From contig JANJTC010000002.1 in assembly GCA_024711325.1 (NCBI GenBank), positions 483,528 to 547,527 of the forward strand: a DNA stretch of 64,000 bases. Reading direction: 5' to 3'. The translations under genes were made by a program, and so were the position numbers. Positions 24,331-32,990 of this stretch are shown in pieces. Under the pieces are notes generated by a model, which was not told the origin of the DNA, ran no database searches, and worked only from the letters and a program-made list of their open reading frames with translations. This stretch comes from Bacteriovoracaceae bacterium. Its GTDB lineage: Bacteria; Bdellovibrionota; Bacteriovoracia; Bacteriovoracales; Bacteriovoracaceae. The first letter of the stretch is position 1. Each line of letters begins with the position of its first letter.

Positions 24331-24924
24331 ATGAGAATACTTCTGTTAACTATTCTTTTTGTCAGCTCGTTCTATTATTTTTCAGCTGGTGAAAAGTCTA
24401 AATCCCCCCAAATTGACTCGGTAAAACTAAAAATGGGTGCGCCTGAACGGGCCGAAGAGCGAATTTTGACCGTGGAAAAGGTGGAGAAAGCACCGGCCCC
24501 TGTCACAGCTGAGTCCAGTTCAGCTTCTGATGTCGAGGAAGAAAGTGAACCTGAAGTGAGTAGCACTCAGGAAGATGAAAATGTGACTGAAGATCTGGAG
24601 CATGTACAGGAAGTTCAATGGACAGAGCTTGAAGAGGGTTGGAATAACGAGTTGAAAGAAATGTTATCCCGCCTTGAGCCCCGCGAAGGGGAATCTATGC
24701 ACAATGCCTACATCTCAGAACAGGAGAGTTATCAGTCCGAACTGGATAGTTTACTGAATGAAAAGCAGCTAAAATCCTCCTTTGAGGCAGGTCGTGAAAT
24801 TGATCAAATGATTTCTCAGCTTGAGTATAAGCATCAGGAAAAGCTCAAAAACATTCTGGGTGCCCACTACGAGGCCGTAAGAGACCATTATGAGTACTTT
24901 ATGGAAGCCCCACCCGAAGAATAA
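24331..24924 (+). CDS. Secreted or anchored acidic coiled-coil protein
   Basis: No family recognised. A hydrophobic N-terminus (MRILLLTILFVSSFYYFSAG) is followed by a Glu/Ser/Pro-rich region (about 40-90) and a helical C-terminal half with many Glu, Gln and Lys (SQLEYKHQEKLKNILGAHYEAVRDHYEYFM). The N-terminus could be a signal peptide or a membrane anchor. It stands between two ABC-F genes but shows no link to them. Confidence 0.6.
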   Translation: MRILLLTILFVSSFYYFSAGEKSKSPQIDSVKLKMGAPERAEERILTVEKVEKAPAPVTAESSSASDVEEESEPEVSSTQEDENVTEDLEHVQEVQWTELEEGWNNELKEMLSRLEPREGESMHNAYISEQESYQSELDSLLNEKQLKSSFEAGREIDQMISQLEYKHQEKLKNILGAHYEAVRDHYEYFMEAPPEE

Positions 24925-24983
24925 TGGAATAGATCATCCCCGTCATTTGTGATACCTTGTGGAAAAATTTCCAGAGGTATTTT

Positions 24984-26570
24984 ATGCTAGCTGCACATGA
25001 TATCCGTCTTCAATTTGGCGGACGCACTCTCTTTGATGATGTCAATCTTAAATTTATGCCCGGTAACTGTTACGGGATTATAGGTGCCAATGGTGCCGGC
25101 AAATCTACTTTCCTTAAGATTTTAAGTGGGGAAATTTCACCTACGGCCGGAAGAATTGAGATTTCTCCCGGGGAAAGAATGGCGGTTTTAAAACAGAACC
25201 ACTTTGCTTTTGAAGAGGAAGAAGTTCTGACTACGGTGATTCTCGGCCATTCAAAATTAGTTGAAATCATGAAAGAAAAAGAAGCTCTTTATGCCAAAGA
25301 GGATTTTACTGATAAGGACGGGGAACGCACTGCTGAATTAGAGGGGTTGTTTGCTGAGATGAATGGATGGGAAGCCGAGGCGAATGCTGCCAGCCTTCTG
25401 GCCGGTCTTGGAATTAAGGATGACCTTCATCAGAAGAAAATGAAAGAGCTAACTGGTGGTGAGAAAGTTAAGGTTCTATTGGCCCAGGCCTTGTTTGGTA
25501 AGCCTGAAATTCTACTTCTGGATGAACCTACCAATGATCTAGATATCAAGGCCATTCAATGGCTTGAAAATTTCATCATGGACCAACAAGACACGACAGT
25601 TTTAGTAGTCTCCCATGACCGTCACTTCTTGAACAAGGTGTGCACTCATATTTGTGATATTGATTTTTCTAAAATCAAACTTTATGTCGGTAACTATGAT
25701 TTTTGGTACAAGTCTTCACAGTTGGCCCAGAGAATGATGTCTGACCAAAACAAGAAAGTTGAAGATAAGATGAAGGAGTTAAAGGAATTCATTCAGCGCT
25801 TTTCTGCCAACGCCTCAAAGTCAAGTCAGGCGACCTCCCGTAAAAAGATGCTGGATAAGCTGACTCTGGAAGATATTCAACCATCTAGTCGTAAATATCC
25901 TTATGTCGGCTTTAAAGCTGATCGTGAAGCAGGGGATAATCTTTTGCGAGTGGATAATCTAACCGTTTCGATTGAAGGGGAGAAGATTCTCAACAATGTT
26001 TCCTTTACCATCAAGAAAGGTCAGAAAGTTGTTTTTCTCGCCAAGTCTGAAGTCGTTACCAGTGCTTTATTCAAAGTACTCATGGGTGAAATGGAGCCAG
26101 ATTCGGGGAAATATGAGTGGGGGATTACGACTTCCCGTTCTTATCTGCCTAATGACAATTCAGCATTTTTTAAAGATTCTTCTCTGGACCTCATTAATTG
26201 GCTCAGACAATATTCTAAGGATCAGACGGAGACTTTTCTTCGCGGATTCCTGGGGAGGATGTTGTTCTCTGGTGAAGAGGCCCTTAAGAAATGTAATGTC
26301 CTCTCAGGTGGTGAGAAAGTTCGCTGCATGCTCTCCAAGATGATGCTGTCTGGATCAAACGTTCTTGTATTGGATAATCCAACTAATCACCTGGATCTTG
26401 AAACCATTACCGCTGTGAATGAAGGTATGATCGATTTTAAGGGTACTATCCTCTTCACTTCTCATGACCATGAGTTTATTCAAACTGTCGCCAATAGAGT
26501 TATTGCGATTGAGGAGCGGGGAGTAAGGGATGAAGAGTGTTCTTATGACCAATTTCTTGGTTTAGATTAA
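24984..26570 (+). CDS. ABC-F ATPase, YbiT-like, with degenerate second nucleotide site
   Basis: A 528-residue ABC-F protein. Domain 1 is complete: Walker A GANGAGKST, signature LTGGEKVKVLLA, Walker B LLLDEPTNDLD. In domain 2 the Walker A is replaced by FLAKSEVVTSALF and Walker B reads LVLDNPTNHLD (Asn for the catalytic Glu), while the signature LSGGEKVRCMLS is kept. This asymmetry is known in one YbiT branch, so it is not a sign of decay. Start ATG 24984 gives the family N-terminus (MLAAHDIRLQFGG). A translation-related role is likely. Confidence 0.88.
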   Translation: MLAAHDIRLQFGGRTLFDDVNLKFMPGNCYGIIGANGAGKSTFLKILSGEISPTAGRIEISPGERMAVLKQNHFAFEEEEVLTTVILGHSKLVEIMKEKEALYAKEDFTDKDGERTAELEGLFAEMNGWEAEANAASLLAGLGIKDDLHQKKMKELTGGEKVKVLLAQALFGKPEILLLDEPTNDLDIKAIQWLENFIMDQQDTTVLVVSHDRHFLNKVCTHICDIDFSKIKLYVGNYDFWYKSSQLAQRMMSDQNKKVEDKMKELKEFIQRFSANASKSSQATSRKKMLDKLTLEDIQPSSRKYPYVGFKADREAGDNLLRVDNLTVSIEGEKILNNVSFTIKKGQKVVFLAKSEVVTSALFKVLMGEMEPDSGKYEWGITTSRSYLPNDNSAFFKDSSLDLINWLRQYSKDQTETFLRGFLGRMLFSGEEALKKCNVLSGGEKVRCMLSKMMLSGSNVLVLDNPTNHLDLETITAVNEGMIDFKGTILFTSHDHEFIQTVANRVIAIEERGVRDEECSYDQFLGLD

Positions 26571-26649
26571 TGAAGCAGCGCGGTTCTGTTTTTTAACATG
26601 GCCGTGGCAGCATTAACCCTTGAGATTTCAATTCTTCACAGGGGCTATA

Positions 26650-27744
26650 ATGGCGCGCATCATTCTCTTCCTCCTTTTATCTTGGTCCTGTCTTTCATAT
26701 TCTTTTGATTGGCAAGGCCATCGTGGGGCCAGAGGGCTTTATCCCGAAAATACCGTTGGTTCGATGCTTGAGGCGCTTAAGTATCCAGTCACTACTTTAG
26801 AGTTAGATGTCGTTTTATCTAAAGATCAGAATGTCATTGTTAGTCATGAACCCTGGATGAATAAAGAGATTTGTCTGGATCCCGAAGGTAAGAGAATCAA
26901 AGGCCGAGAATTCAATATTTATAAACTGACCTTGGATCAAATCATTAAATTTGATTGTGGTTCAATTCCTTATGATCGTTTTCCCGAGCAGCAAAATGTT
27001 ACGGTAGGTAAACCTAAGCTCGAAACTCTTCTGGATGTAACTGAAGCAACTTTGAAGCAGTTGAATCGGAAAGAAGTTGGATACAACATAGAAATAAAAT
27101 CATCGCCTGAAGAAGAGAGAGATGGTTTTCAACCTGATGTTCCTACATTTTCGGATATTGTAGTTAAAGCGATTAAATCGAAATTACCTGAATCCCGTTT
27201 TACGATTCAAAGTTTTGACTGGCGGGTTCTGCGATATATTCATAAGAAGTATCCTGAGATCAGGCTAGTTGCCCTTTCTGAAGATAAGATTTTACCAGAA
27301 AAAGATATAGAAAGGTTAGGTTTTAAACCTAATATCTTCTCACCTTTTTATCAGGATCTTAAAAAAAATCATGTAGATGCTTTTCATGAAATGGGAGTGA
27401 AAGTTATTCCCTGGACAGTTAATTCCGTAGAGGACATGAGGAGAATAAAATCACTGGAAGTCGATGGCATTATTACCGATTATCCTAATCGTATTGAAGT
27501 AGTTGAACAGAAAAAATGTAAGGAAGGTTTTAATTATTTTGAAGGAAATTGCATTAAACTTCCGTCCCACTCGCTGCCATCAAATTCCAATCCAGGCTGG
27601 ATCTGTAAACCAGGTTACATTCAAAAACGCTCAAAGTGCATCAAGATCAATGTCCCTTCTCATGCTCATCTTTTAGAAGATGGCAAAACGTGGGAATGTA
27701 ATCCAGGTTATGTTAGATACCGAAGTATCTGTAAAAAAAAATGA
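26650..27744 (+). CDS. Secreted glycerophosphodiester phosphodiesterase with Cys-rich tail
   Basis: A signal peptide (MARIILFLLLSWSCLSYS) precedes a GDPD TIM barrel: QGHRGARGLYPENT holds the catalytic His and Arg, TLELDVVLSKDQNVIVSHEP holds the metal Glu-Asp and second His, and YNIEIKSSPEE and WTVNSVEDMRR(IK) follow. After residue about 300 comes a Cys-rich tail with three related units (CKEGFNYFEGNC, WICKPGYIQKRSKC, WECNPGYVRYRSIC) that probably form disulfides. It would split lipid head-group diesters outside the cytoplasm; use on prey lipids is speculation. ATG 26650 is preferred over the upstream TTG. Confidence 0.88.
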   Translation: MARIILFLLLSWSCLSYSFDWQGHRGARGLYPENTVGSMLEALKYPVTTLELDVVLSKDQNVIVSHEPWMNKEICLDPEGKRIKGREFNIYKLTLDQIIKFDCGSIPYDRFPEQQNVTVGKPKLETLLDVTEATLKQLNRKEVGYNIEIKSSPEEERDGFQPDVPTFSDIVVKAIKSKLPESRFTIQSFDWRVLRYIHKKYPEIRLVALSEDKILPEKDIERLGFKPNIFSPFYQDLKKNHVDAFHEMGVKVIPWTVNSVEDMRRIKSLEVDGIITDYPNRIEVVEQKKCKEGFNYFEGNCIKLPSHSLPSNSNPGWICKPGYIQKRSKCIKINVPSHAHLLEDGKTWECNPGYVRYRSICKKK

Positions 27745-27752
27745 ATTAAGGG

Positions 27753-28565
27753 CTACTTTCTGAATTTTGTCATTTCCAGTTGAGTGACAAATTGTTCAAG
27801 ACCTCTTTTCTGAAGATAACCATGAAGTTCTTCGGATTCAGCGTCAATATTCATAATTCTCAGATCTTCACCGTTTAATCTCATCTTTGTGAGTAAAGGA
27901 TCGAGGTATTTTTCTATAGGAATCAGAGAGCCAATTTCTCTGATGGCGTTTAGCTGTGGGGTGAAGATGATATAGGCGAGCATACGTTCATCTTTTATTA
28001 AGAAGTGAGATTCATGAAACTCAGGATGCTGTATGAGACATGCCTTTGAGTTTTCAAAAGCAGGAGAACTTAATTTAAGTCGACTCATTTCTTGCGAATA
28101 GTTCAAAGGATCTATGACATAGTCCCCTGGAGATTCAGTTTCCGGAATCTGTAAGACTCCCTTGAAGGATAAGAGTTCCCTTTTAATTTTAAAGCCTAGC
28201 TTCTCGTAGAGTCTTACTGCCTTAGCGTTTTCCCGGATAACCTCCAGACTGGATTTTTTATGTGGAAGCTCTTTTTCAAGCTTCTCATAAATTTTCTCAA
28301 TGAGATGTTGCCCTCGGTGGGACGGAATCACACCAACGAGTAAATTATAAAGTTCTTCCTCACTTGGGATATGGAGAACAAACGCTACCAACTTTTCCTG
28401 ATCAAAGACACCATAGGATAAGTCCAGGTCAATGGAGGATATCTCCCAGCGTTTTAAAGTGCTGTCTTTATTAAAATTCATCGGGATAACATAGTTTTCA
28501 AAGGCTTCCCCGTAAGAAAAGTAAATAGTGTCCCAAGATGTATCTGTAAGTGTTCTGATTTCCAT
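27753..28565 (-). CDS. GNAT-family N-acetyltransferase, two-lobed
   Basis: A 270-residue protein whose N-terminal half is a GNAT domain: LLVGVIPSHRGQHLIEKIYEKL is the acetyl-CoA loop, and SLEVIRENAKAVRLYEKLGFK is the classic C-terminal motif of the fold. The second half repeats a weaker GNAT-like layout (FLIKDERMLAYIIFTPQLNAIREIG) without a clear CoA loop. The ribosome-binding site is AAGGTAGGA. Substrate unknown. Convergent with the GDPD gene, 8 bases apart. Confidence 0.85.
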   Translation of the reverse strand: MEIRTLTDTSWDTIYFSYGEAFENYVIPMNFNKDSTLKRWEISSIDLDLSYGVFDQEKLVAFVLHIPSEEELYNLLVGVIPSHRGQHLIEKIYEKLEKELPHKKSSLEVIRENAKAVRLYEKLGFKIKRELLSFKGVLQIPETESPGDYVIDPLNYSQEMSRLKLSSPAFENSKACLIQHPEFHESHFLIKDERMLAYIIFTPQLNAIREIGSLIPIEKYLDPLLTKMRLNGEDLRIMNIDAESEELHGYLQKRGLEQFVTQLEMTKFRK

Positions 28566-28674
28566 ATTCCTACCTTAATTCATTCTCTATCTACCTGTAA
28601 TTATTTCCGGCTTCCTTGCCTTTAAAGAGGCCTGTCGATATAAGCGGGCGATTAAGATTAACAAAGGAAGACAG

Positions 28675-29853
28675 ATGAATAAGCTCGTTATTATAGCGTC
28701 TATGGCGCTAATCGGGAATACAGCTCTCGCTGCTAAATGGAATCGCAGCAATAATCCGAACTACTTTAATCCAATCGCAAAAAATAAGATGATGACCAAG
28801 ACTCTGGCAGATCTGCCTATGGCAGCTAAGCTCCAAGATGATCGTTTCGGCTGGTCTGAGTCTTTCTGGCCTTCAAGAAAAGGTGGGATTGCTTTCCGTT
28901 GGAATCACCCCAATCCAGAGCCCTTTAAATACAAGCTTCATACAAAAGAAGAGTTACTTAAAATGACTCAGGCCGAGCTCGATGTCCTCTCCCCAGCTGA
29001 ATTATACGACATCTCTCAGGGTGATTACAATTATACCCTCACCCGTAAAGTCCTAAGTATGTACTCTCCCACTGACTTATGGTGGGAAGGCATCTGTGAT
29101 GGGTGGGCCACGGCCGCTAATAATTACGCTGAACCAAATAAAACAGTTGTTACAAATAAAGATGGCATCAATGTTCCTTTTGGCTCCTCAGATGTTAAGG
29201 CCTTGATAGCTATGCATGATACACATAACTCAAAAGGGCTGTATGTAAGAGTGGGTGATCGTTGTAAGGCAAAAGGAAAAGTTGAAGGTGAGGCCATCCC
29301 TGATGCTGACACACATCCGCTTCCTCCTTCAGCACGGGAAGCTTCGAAACCGGCCTGTGAAGATGTCAATGCTGGAGCTTTTCATATTATTTTAGGAAGC
29401 ATGATTGGCGTGAACTCTCAAGGGTTTGTTGCTGAGGTTGATCGTTATAATGATATCTGGAATCAGCCGGTAACTGGTTATGAATCTACTATGGTTGGTG
29501 AAGTTGCCCTCACTCCTGGAGATGTTAAAAATGGGATTGATAGGAAAGTGCAGCTAAAGACTGTGATGACTTATGCAGAAGAGCTTGTTTTATATAATCC
29601 TAAATATGCAGCTGAAGGCTATCTGGGATTTATTTCCAAAGAACCGGTTACAGGAACTCCAGCTCAAACATTTGCTTCCCGCAATTATGAATACATTCTG
29701 GAACTCAATAAGGCAGGAGAAATTATCGGCGGAGAGTGGATTACTGAGTCACGTCCAGATATGTTATGGATGAAGGCACGGGATCCTAAATTTATGAATG
29801 GTAAAGTTCCACTTGCAGGGCTTAATCAAATATATTCACCAGTGACTCATTAA
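28675..29853 (+). CDS. Secreted transglutaminase-elicitor-like protein
   Basis: A 392-residue exported protein (signal MNKLVIIASMALIGNTALA). The core resembles the transglutaminase elicitor family first known from Phytophthora GP42. DLWWEGICDGWATAANNYAEP holds the probable nucleophile Cys141, DVNAGAFHIILGSMIG the His237, and VAEVDRYNDIWNQPVTGYES an Asp. Three such residues would form a papain-like triad that crosslinks or hydrolyses glutamine side chains. The ribosome-binding site is AAGGAAG. A GAAA-loop terminator follows. It is transcribed alone, so its partners are unknown; a role on prey or own cell surface is inference. Confidence 0.75.
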   Translation: MNKLVIIASMALIGNTALAAKWNRSNNPNYFNPIAKNKMMTKTLADLPMAAKLQDDRFGWSESFWPSRKGGIAFRWNHPNPEPFKYKLHTKEELLKMTQAELDVLSPAELYDISQGDYNYTLTRKVLSMYSPTDLWWEGICDGWATAANNYAEPNKTVVTNKDGINVPFGSSDVKALIAMHDTHNSKGLYVRVGDRCKAKGKVEGEAIPDADTHPLPPSAREASKPACEDVNAGAFHIILGSMIGVNSQGFVAEVDRYNDIWNQPVTGYESTMVGEVALTPGDVKNGIDRKVQLKTVMTYAEELVLYNPKYAAEGYLGFISKEPVTGTPAQTFASRNYEYILELNKAGEIIGGEWITESRPDMLWMKARDPKFMNGKVPLAGLNQIYSPVTH

Positions 29854-29859
29854 GAATAC

Positions 29860-29880
29860 AGGCCCCGAAAGGGGCCTTTT
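29860..29880 (+). terminator. Intrinsic terminator with GAAA loop
   Basis: AGGCCCC and GGGGCCT form a 7-bp stem around GAAA, then a short T-run, directly after the transglutaminase-like gene. Its end overlaps the stop of the convergent kinase gene. Confidence 0.85.
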
Positions 29881-31177
29881 AATAACTTTTTAAAAAAAGT
29901 CTGACGGTTGTTCCTTTGTCCGATTCAATTTCTACCTGACCACCGTACATCTCTATAAAAGATTTTAAAATATGCATGCCAAAACCTGTTCCGGTTTCTC
30001 CGTGGGTCCCCTGGCGGGTTGTTTTTTTATTCAAATCAAAGAGTTGATTGATAAGTTCGGGAGGGATACCTATTCCTTGATCACTGATTTCTATCTTAAC
30101 CAGTTTTTGAGGAGTCAGTTCTGCAGTAATTGTAATGGTGCTATTCTCCGGTGAAAACTTGATGGCATTTGAAATGATATTACCTAGAACCTGATTGTTA
30201 AAACTGACAGGTTCGGCAAGTACATTAATACCTACATTCTTTTCAAAGTCGTATTTAAACTTGATCTTCTTTTTTTCTAACTCTGCCGCATAGATCTTTA
30301 TGATGTAATCAATTGATGAATTGAGTGGCAACTTGACCAAATCGACATTCGCCTTGCCTTTACTGACTGCATACATCTTGCGGATATTCTGGGTAATTTC
30401 AAGCATGGAATCAGATGCAAGCCTGGCTATTTCAAGTCCTCGGTTGGGTTCTTCTTTAGGAAAATTTCTTTGGGCAATTGAAAGACCTATGGAAATGCGC
30501 CCTAGCGGATTGGCCAGGTCATGAAAGAGGACGCGGAAAAGATCATCAATCTTCTGGCCTTGTTGATGAAGAATTTTTTCAGTATGTTCCCGTAATCCCG
30601 TATAAACAATTACGACGGTGGAACTCAAAAAAATCCAGCCAAACACCAGCATGACGTGACTCCATACTTTCCCTAAGGGAGATATGAGATCAGGGAATTG
30701 GTAGTCATATAAATGCAGAATAAAAAACGACAGGGATGTACATATAGTAAAACAAAACCAGGTTATGGCCCCTCGGCGACCTCCGATAATTCCACCAAAG
30801 AGTGGTAAAATCCCATACCAGATAAGAATATTGCTCATGAACCCACCCGTATAATAGGTGAAGGTCCCTTGATGAATCATACCCGCGCCCAAGAGGACAT
30901 TCCCTACCAGATAAGCATTGTTGGAATAGCGGAAGAGAAGTGGGCTTAAAAGATGAATAAGCGCACAGCCAAATCCTATAAGACCGGGGATGGCCGAGTC
31001 GATGGTAAAATAGGCCAGGAGGGCATAACCCCACATCAAAATGGCAGTAGTTAAGACTACTACCAAAGTGGTGTGAATGGCCCTCGGGTCTATATCGTTC
31101 TGCTGCAGACGAATGGCCGCCACCCATCGGTATAATGGAAAATACCATTTAAAGACAGGGCCATTCTTAAACTTCAT
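29879..31177 (-). CDS. Membrane sensor histidine kinase, orphan
   Basis: A 432-residue kinase. About six membrane helices lie between residues 38 and 195. The phosphoacceptor is His219 in VLFHDLANPLGRI. ATP-binding boxes are N (NIISNAIKFSPENS), G1 (ISDQGIGIPPELI) and G2 (GETGTGFGMHILKSF). The input appears to be a membrane-embedded domain with no periplasmic loop of size. No response regulator is adjacent. Closely similar in plan to the kinase at 34485. No Shine-Dalgarno is apparent. Confidence 0.92.
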   Translation of the reverse strand: MKFKNGPVFKWYFPLYRWVAAIRLQQNDIDPRAIHTTLVVVLTTAILMWGYALLAYFTIDSAIPGLIGFGCALIHLLSPLLFRYSNNAYLVGNVLLGAGMIHQGTFTYYTGGFMSNILIWYGILPLFGGIIGGRRGAITWFCFTICTSLSFFILHLYDYQFPDLISPLGKVWSHVMLVFGWIFLSSTVVIVYTGLREHTEKILHQQGQKIDDLFRVLFHDLANPLGRISIGLSIAQRNFPKEEPNRGLEIARLASDSMLEITQNIRKMYAVSKGKANVDLVKLPLNSSIDYIIKIYAAELEKKKIKFKYDFEKNVGINVLAEPVSFNNQVLGNIISNAIKFSPENSTITITAELTPQKLVKIEISDQGIGIPPELINQLFDLNKKTTRQGTHGETGTGFGMHILKSFIEMYGGQVEIESDKGTTVRLFLKSY

Positions 31178-31219
31178 GCCCGACTTATCGGTAAACTGAT
31201 GAAAAGTGTTAACTTAAGA

Positions 31220-31966
31220 TTAATAGACGCTTTTGAGCTTAACTTCCGACAGAACGTTTTCAATGGTTTTAAGTAATTGATCCTGGTTGATCATGTCTTT
31301 ACCCAGAGAATATTCCTTAGGTAATAGCACCTTTGAAATACTTAAAGTTTCTTTATTTATCCGAGTCGTGACTGATGAGGTATCAAGACGCTTGACCTGA
31401 AAGTTGAAATTCAACTCCAGTTGCTCTTCTTGCATTGAGAAAGTCAGTAACAAGCTTTCAATGTTGGCCATTTCTCGGGAGGTTGGAGGAAGTAATTTAA
31501 ACTCTACTCCTTTCTTGCTGCCTTTAATTTCCTTTACCTTAAAACGGTAGAAGGTATCTAACAGTCCAATGATCCTCGTAAAGAGCACTTTCGGTCCTAT
31601 ATTTACCTGAAGCTGGCCTTCTATGAAGTTTTTTCCAAATGATAGATAATAGCTGGATTTTTTATCGGTAACAGGCCCATTGGAACTGATAGGAAATGAG
31701 AAGTCCATGGTCGCAGTTGCCCCGGAAATTAACTCTGTTTGAGAAAAGGCAGAGATTACTTCGGGTTTAATTGCTCCTTCCGAGCGGGAGTGAACCTTTT
31801 TAATGTCTGCATGGGCCAGACCGACTCCTGAATTTTCCAAGGAGATAATCTCTGTGCCGTGGTTTTTGACCAGTAGGGTACCTTTAAGCGTATCACCTTG
31901 CTGCCAGTTTTCACCAACGGTTTCTATGTTCCATTCAAGTGGTTTGTTAAAAAATGTTCCCTTCAT
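31220..31966 (-). CDS. Beta-sandwich protein, arrestin-like appearance
   Basis: No family firmly recognised. The start (LEWNIETVGENWQQGDTLKGTLLVKNHGTE) and the alternating strand pattern suggest an arrestin/Spo0M-like beta-sandwich. No signal peptide is visible, so it is probably cytosolic. The C-terminal part is helical (MINQDQLLKTIENVLSEVKLK). It stands between two minus-strand genes and has no obvious ribosome-binding site. Confidence 0.5.
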   Translation of the reverse strand: MKGTFFNKPLEWNIETVGENWQQGDTLKGTLLVKNHGTEIISLENSGVGLAHADIKKVHSRSEGAIKPEVISAFSQTELISGATATMDFSFPISSNGPVTDKKSSYYLSFGKNFIEGQLQVNIGPKVLFTRIIGLLDTFYRFKVKEIKGSKKGVEFKLLPPTSREMANIESLLLTFSMQEEQLELNFNFQVKRLDTSSVTTRINKETLSISKVLLPKEYSLGKDMINQDQLLKTIENVLSEVKLKSVY

Positions 31967-32006
31967 ATTGAAAACATATCCTCTGGAACAATTACTTTAA
32001 GGCCAA

Positions 32007-32034
32007 AAGGGTTGATCATTAATGATCAACCCTT
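32007..32034 (-). terminator. Perfect 28-base palindrome, probable terminator
   Basis: Arms of 14 bases (32007-32020 and 32021-32034) are exact inverted copies with no spacer. On the minus strand the hairpin is followed by TTTT, right after the serine protease gene (stop at 32049). The perfect symmetry could alternatively suit a protein-binding site. Confidence 0.65.
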
Positions 32035-32048
32035 GGAAATTAACAAAT

Positions 32049-32903
32049 TTAACGAGGAAGAGTACAACCATTACGGTTAGGCTCAATACGGAAATCCGGC
32101 GTTAAGCAAGTGTAAGTGTTATAAGTCTGCTGACCATAACGTACACCTTTTCTCACTGTTACTTCACCTTGTTCATCCACTTCACATGGATTATTCATGG
32201 TGCAACGTCTGCCACTTTCATTTGAAGTGTTATTGATAGCAACAACACGTCTTTCACCGCGGGCAATAATCGGAGAACCAGAAGTTCCACCAATGGTGTC
32301 ACAACCTTCGGTGTAGCGAATTGAATCTTTAAATGTCCAGGCATCCTCTCTCATGGCAAAAACAAAACCGTCGATTTCACAAGAATAACCGCGATCCCAG
32401 TAACCCGAGATGATGTCGATTGAAATCCCTGTAAGAGGACGAACTGAATCTAAAAGAAAAGGACGAACATTTGTTCGCTTTAAGATCTCATTAAATGATT
32501 CATTCAATTCATAAAAAGCAACGTCTGTATTCGTCATCGTAGCGTAAAGTATTTGAGTCGCTTTGATTGTATGAAGCTTCATATTTCTATCATAAACTTT
32601 CATACTTCTAGAAACAGAACGGTTAGACCAAACTTCTCCTGGCTTAAGGAAACCGCCCGGAGCGCTAATACAGTGACCGTTAGTCATAACGATCGCTTTA
32701 CTAGAAAGTGGTTGACCATTAAAGGCCACAAGTGAGCCTGAACAGTTAGAAAGTTTAACAATCCCTTCAAAGTCATAGCCAAGAGCTTCAAGAGATTGGA
32801 AAGATTTTAGGTTCGATTGTTCAAGAGCATTGAACGGAGCAACAGGAAAGGCCCAAGTAGCAGTGCTTGCTAAGGCCAGGGCGAGTACAAGAAGTGTCTT
32901 CAA
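32049..32903 (-). CDS. Secreted trypsin-like serine protease, TTG start
   Basis: S1-type protease of 284 residues with signal peptide MKTLLVLALALASTATWA. The triad is His77 in MTNGHC, Asp127 in NTDVAFYEL and Ser208 in GGTSGSP; Cys54/Cys78 and Cys175/Cys201 could form disulfides. The start codon is TTG, 4 bases after AGGAGGAT; no ATG at a suitable place is available. That ribosome-binding site is the 3' arm of a perfect hairpin (separate entry), which should make translation conditional. Likely periplasmic or secreted, with possible use against prey protein. Confidence 0.88.
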   Translation of the reverse strand: MKTLLVLALALASTATWAFPVAPFNALEQSNLKSFQSLEALGYDFEGIVKLSNCSGSLVAFNGQPLSSKAIVMTNGHCISAPGGFLKPGEVWSNRSVSRSMKVYDRNMKLHTIKATQILYATMTNTDVAFYELNESFNEILKRTNVRPFLLDSVRPLTGISIDIISGYWDRGYSCEIDGFVFAMREDAWTFKDSIRYTEGCDTIGGTSGSPIIARGERRVVAINNTSNESGRRCTMNNPCEVDEQGEVTVRKGVRYGQQTYNTYTCLTPDFRIEPNRNGCTLPR

Positions 32904-32907
32904 AATG

Positions 32908-32933
32908 ATCCTCCTAGATATTTAAAGGAGGAT
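32908..32933 (-). promoter_or_regulatory. Hairpin that hides the protease ribosome-binding site
   Basis: On the mRNA, AUCCUCCU (32933 to 32926) can pair perfectly with AGGAGGAU (32915 to 32908) over a 10-base loop. The second arm is the complete Shine-Dalgarno of the TTG-started protease. Eight continuous pairs, GC-containing, would block ribosome entry until melted or bound by another factor. The arrangement resembles thermosensor or riboswitch expression platforms. Confidence 0.6.
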
Positions 32934-32945
32934 TCTTATACCAAA

Positions 32946-32968
32946 GGGAAGGAGCGTAAGTCCTTCCC
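32946..32968 (-). terminator. Hairpin after the HDO-like gene
   Basis: GGGAAGGA and TCCTTCCC (32946-32953 and 32961-32968) flank a 7-base loop. On the minus strand it lies 22 bases past the stop of the 32991 gene, with only TTT after it. It may be a weak terminator that leaves some read-through to the protease gene. Confidence 0.5.
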
Positions 32969-32990
32969 TGTAAGGTTTTTAAAGATTTAA

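Noticed and set aside
24984..26570. Inactivated ABC-F pseudogene because of the lost Walker motifs in domain 2
   Set aside because: The frame is intact and the same asymmetry is known in one YbiT branch, so it is a family trait.
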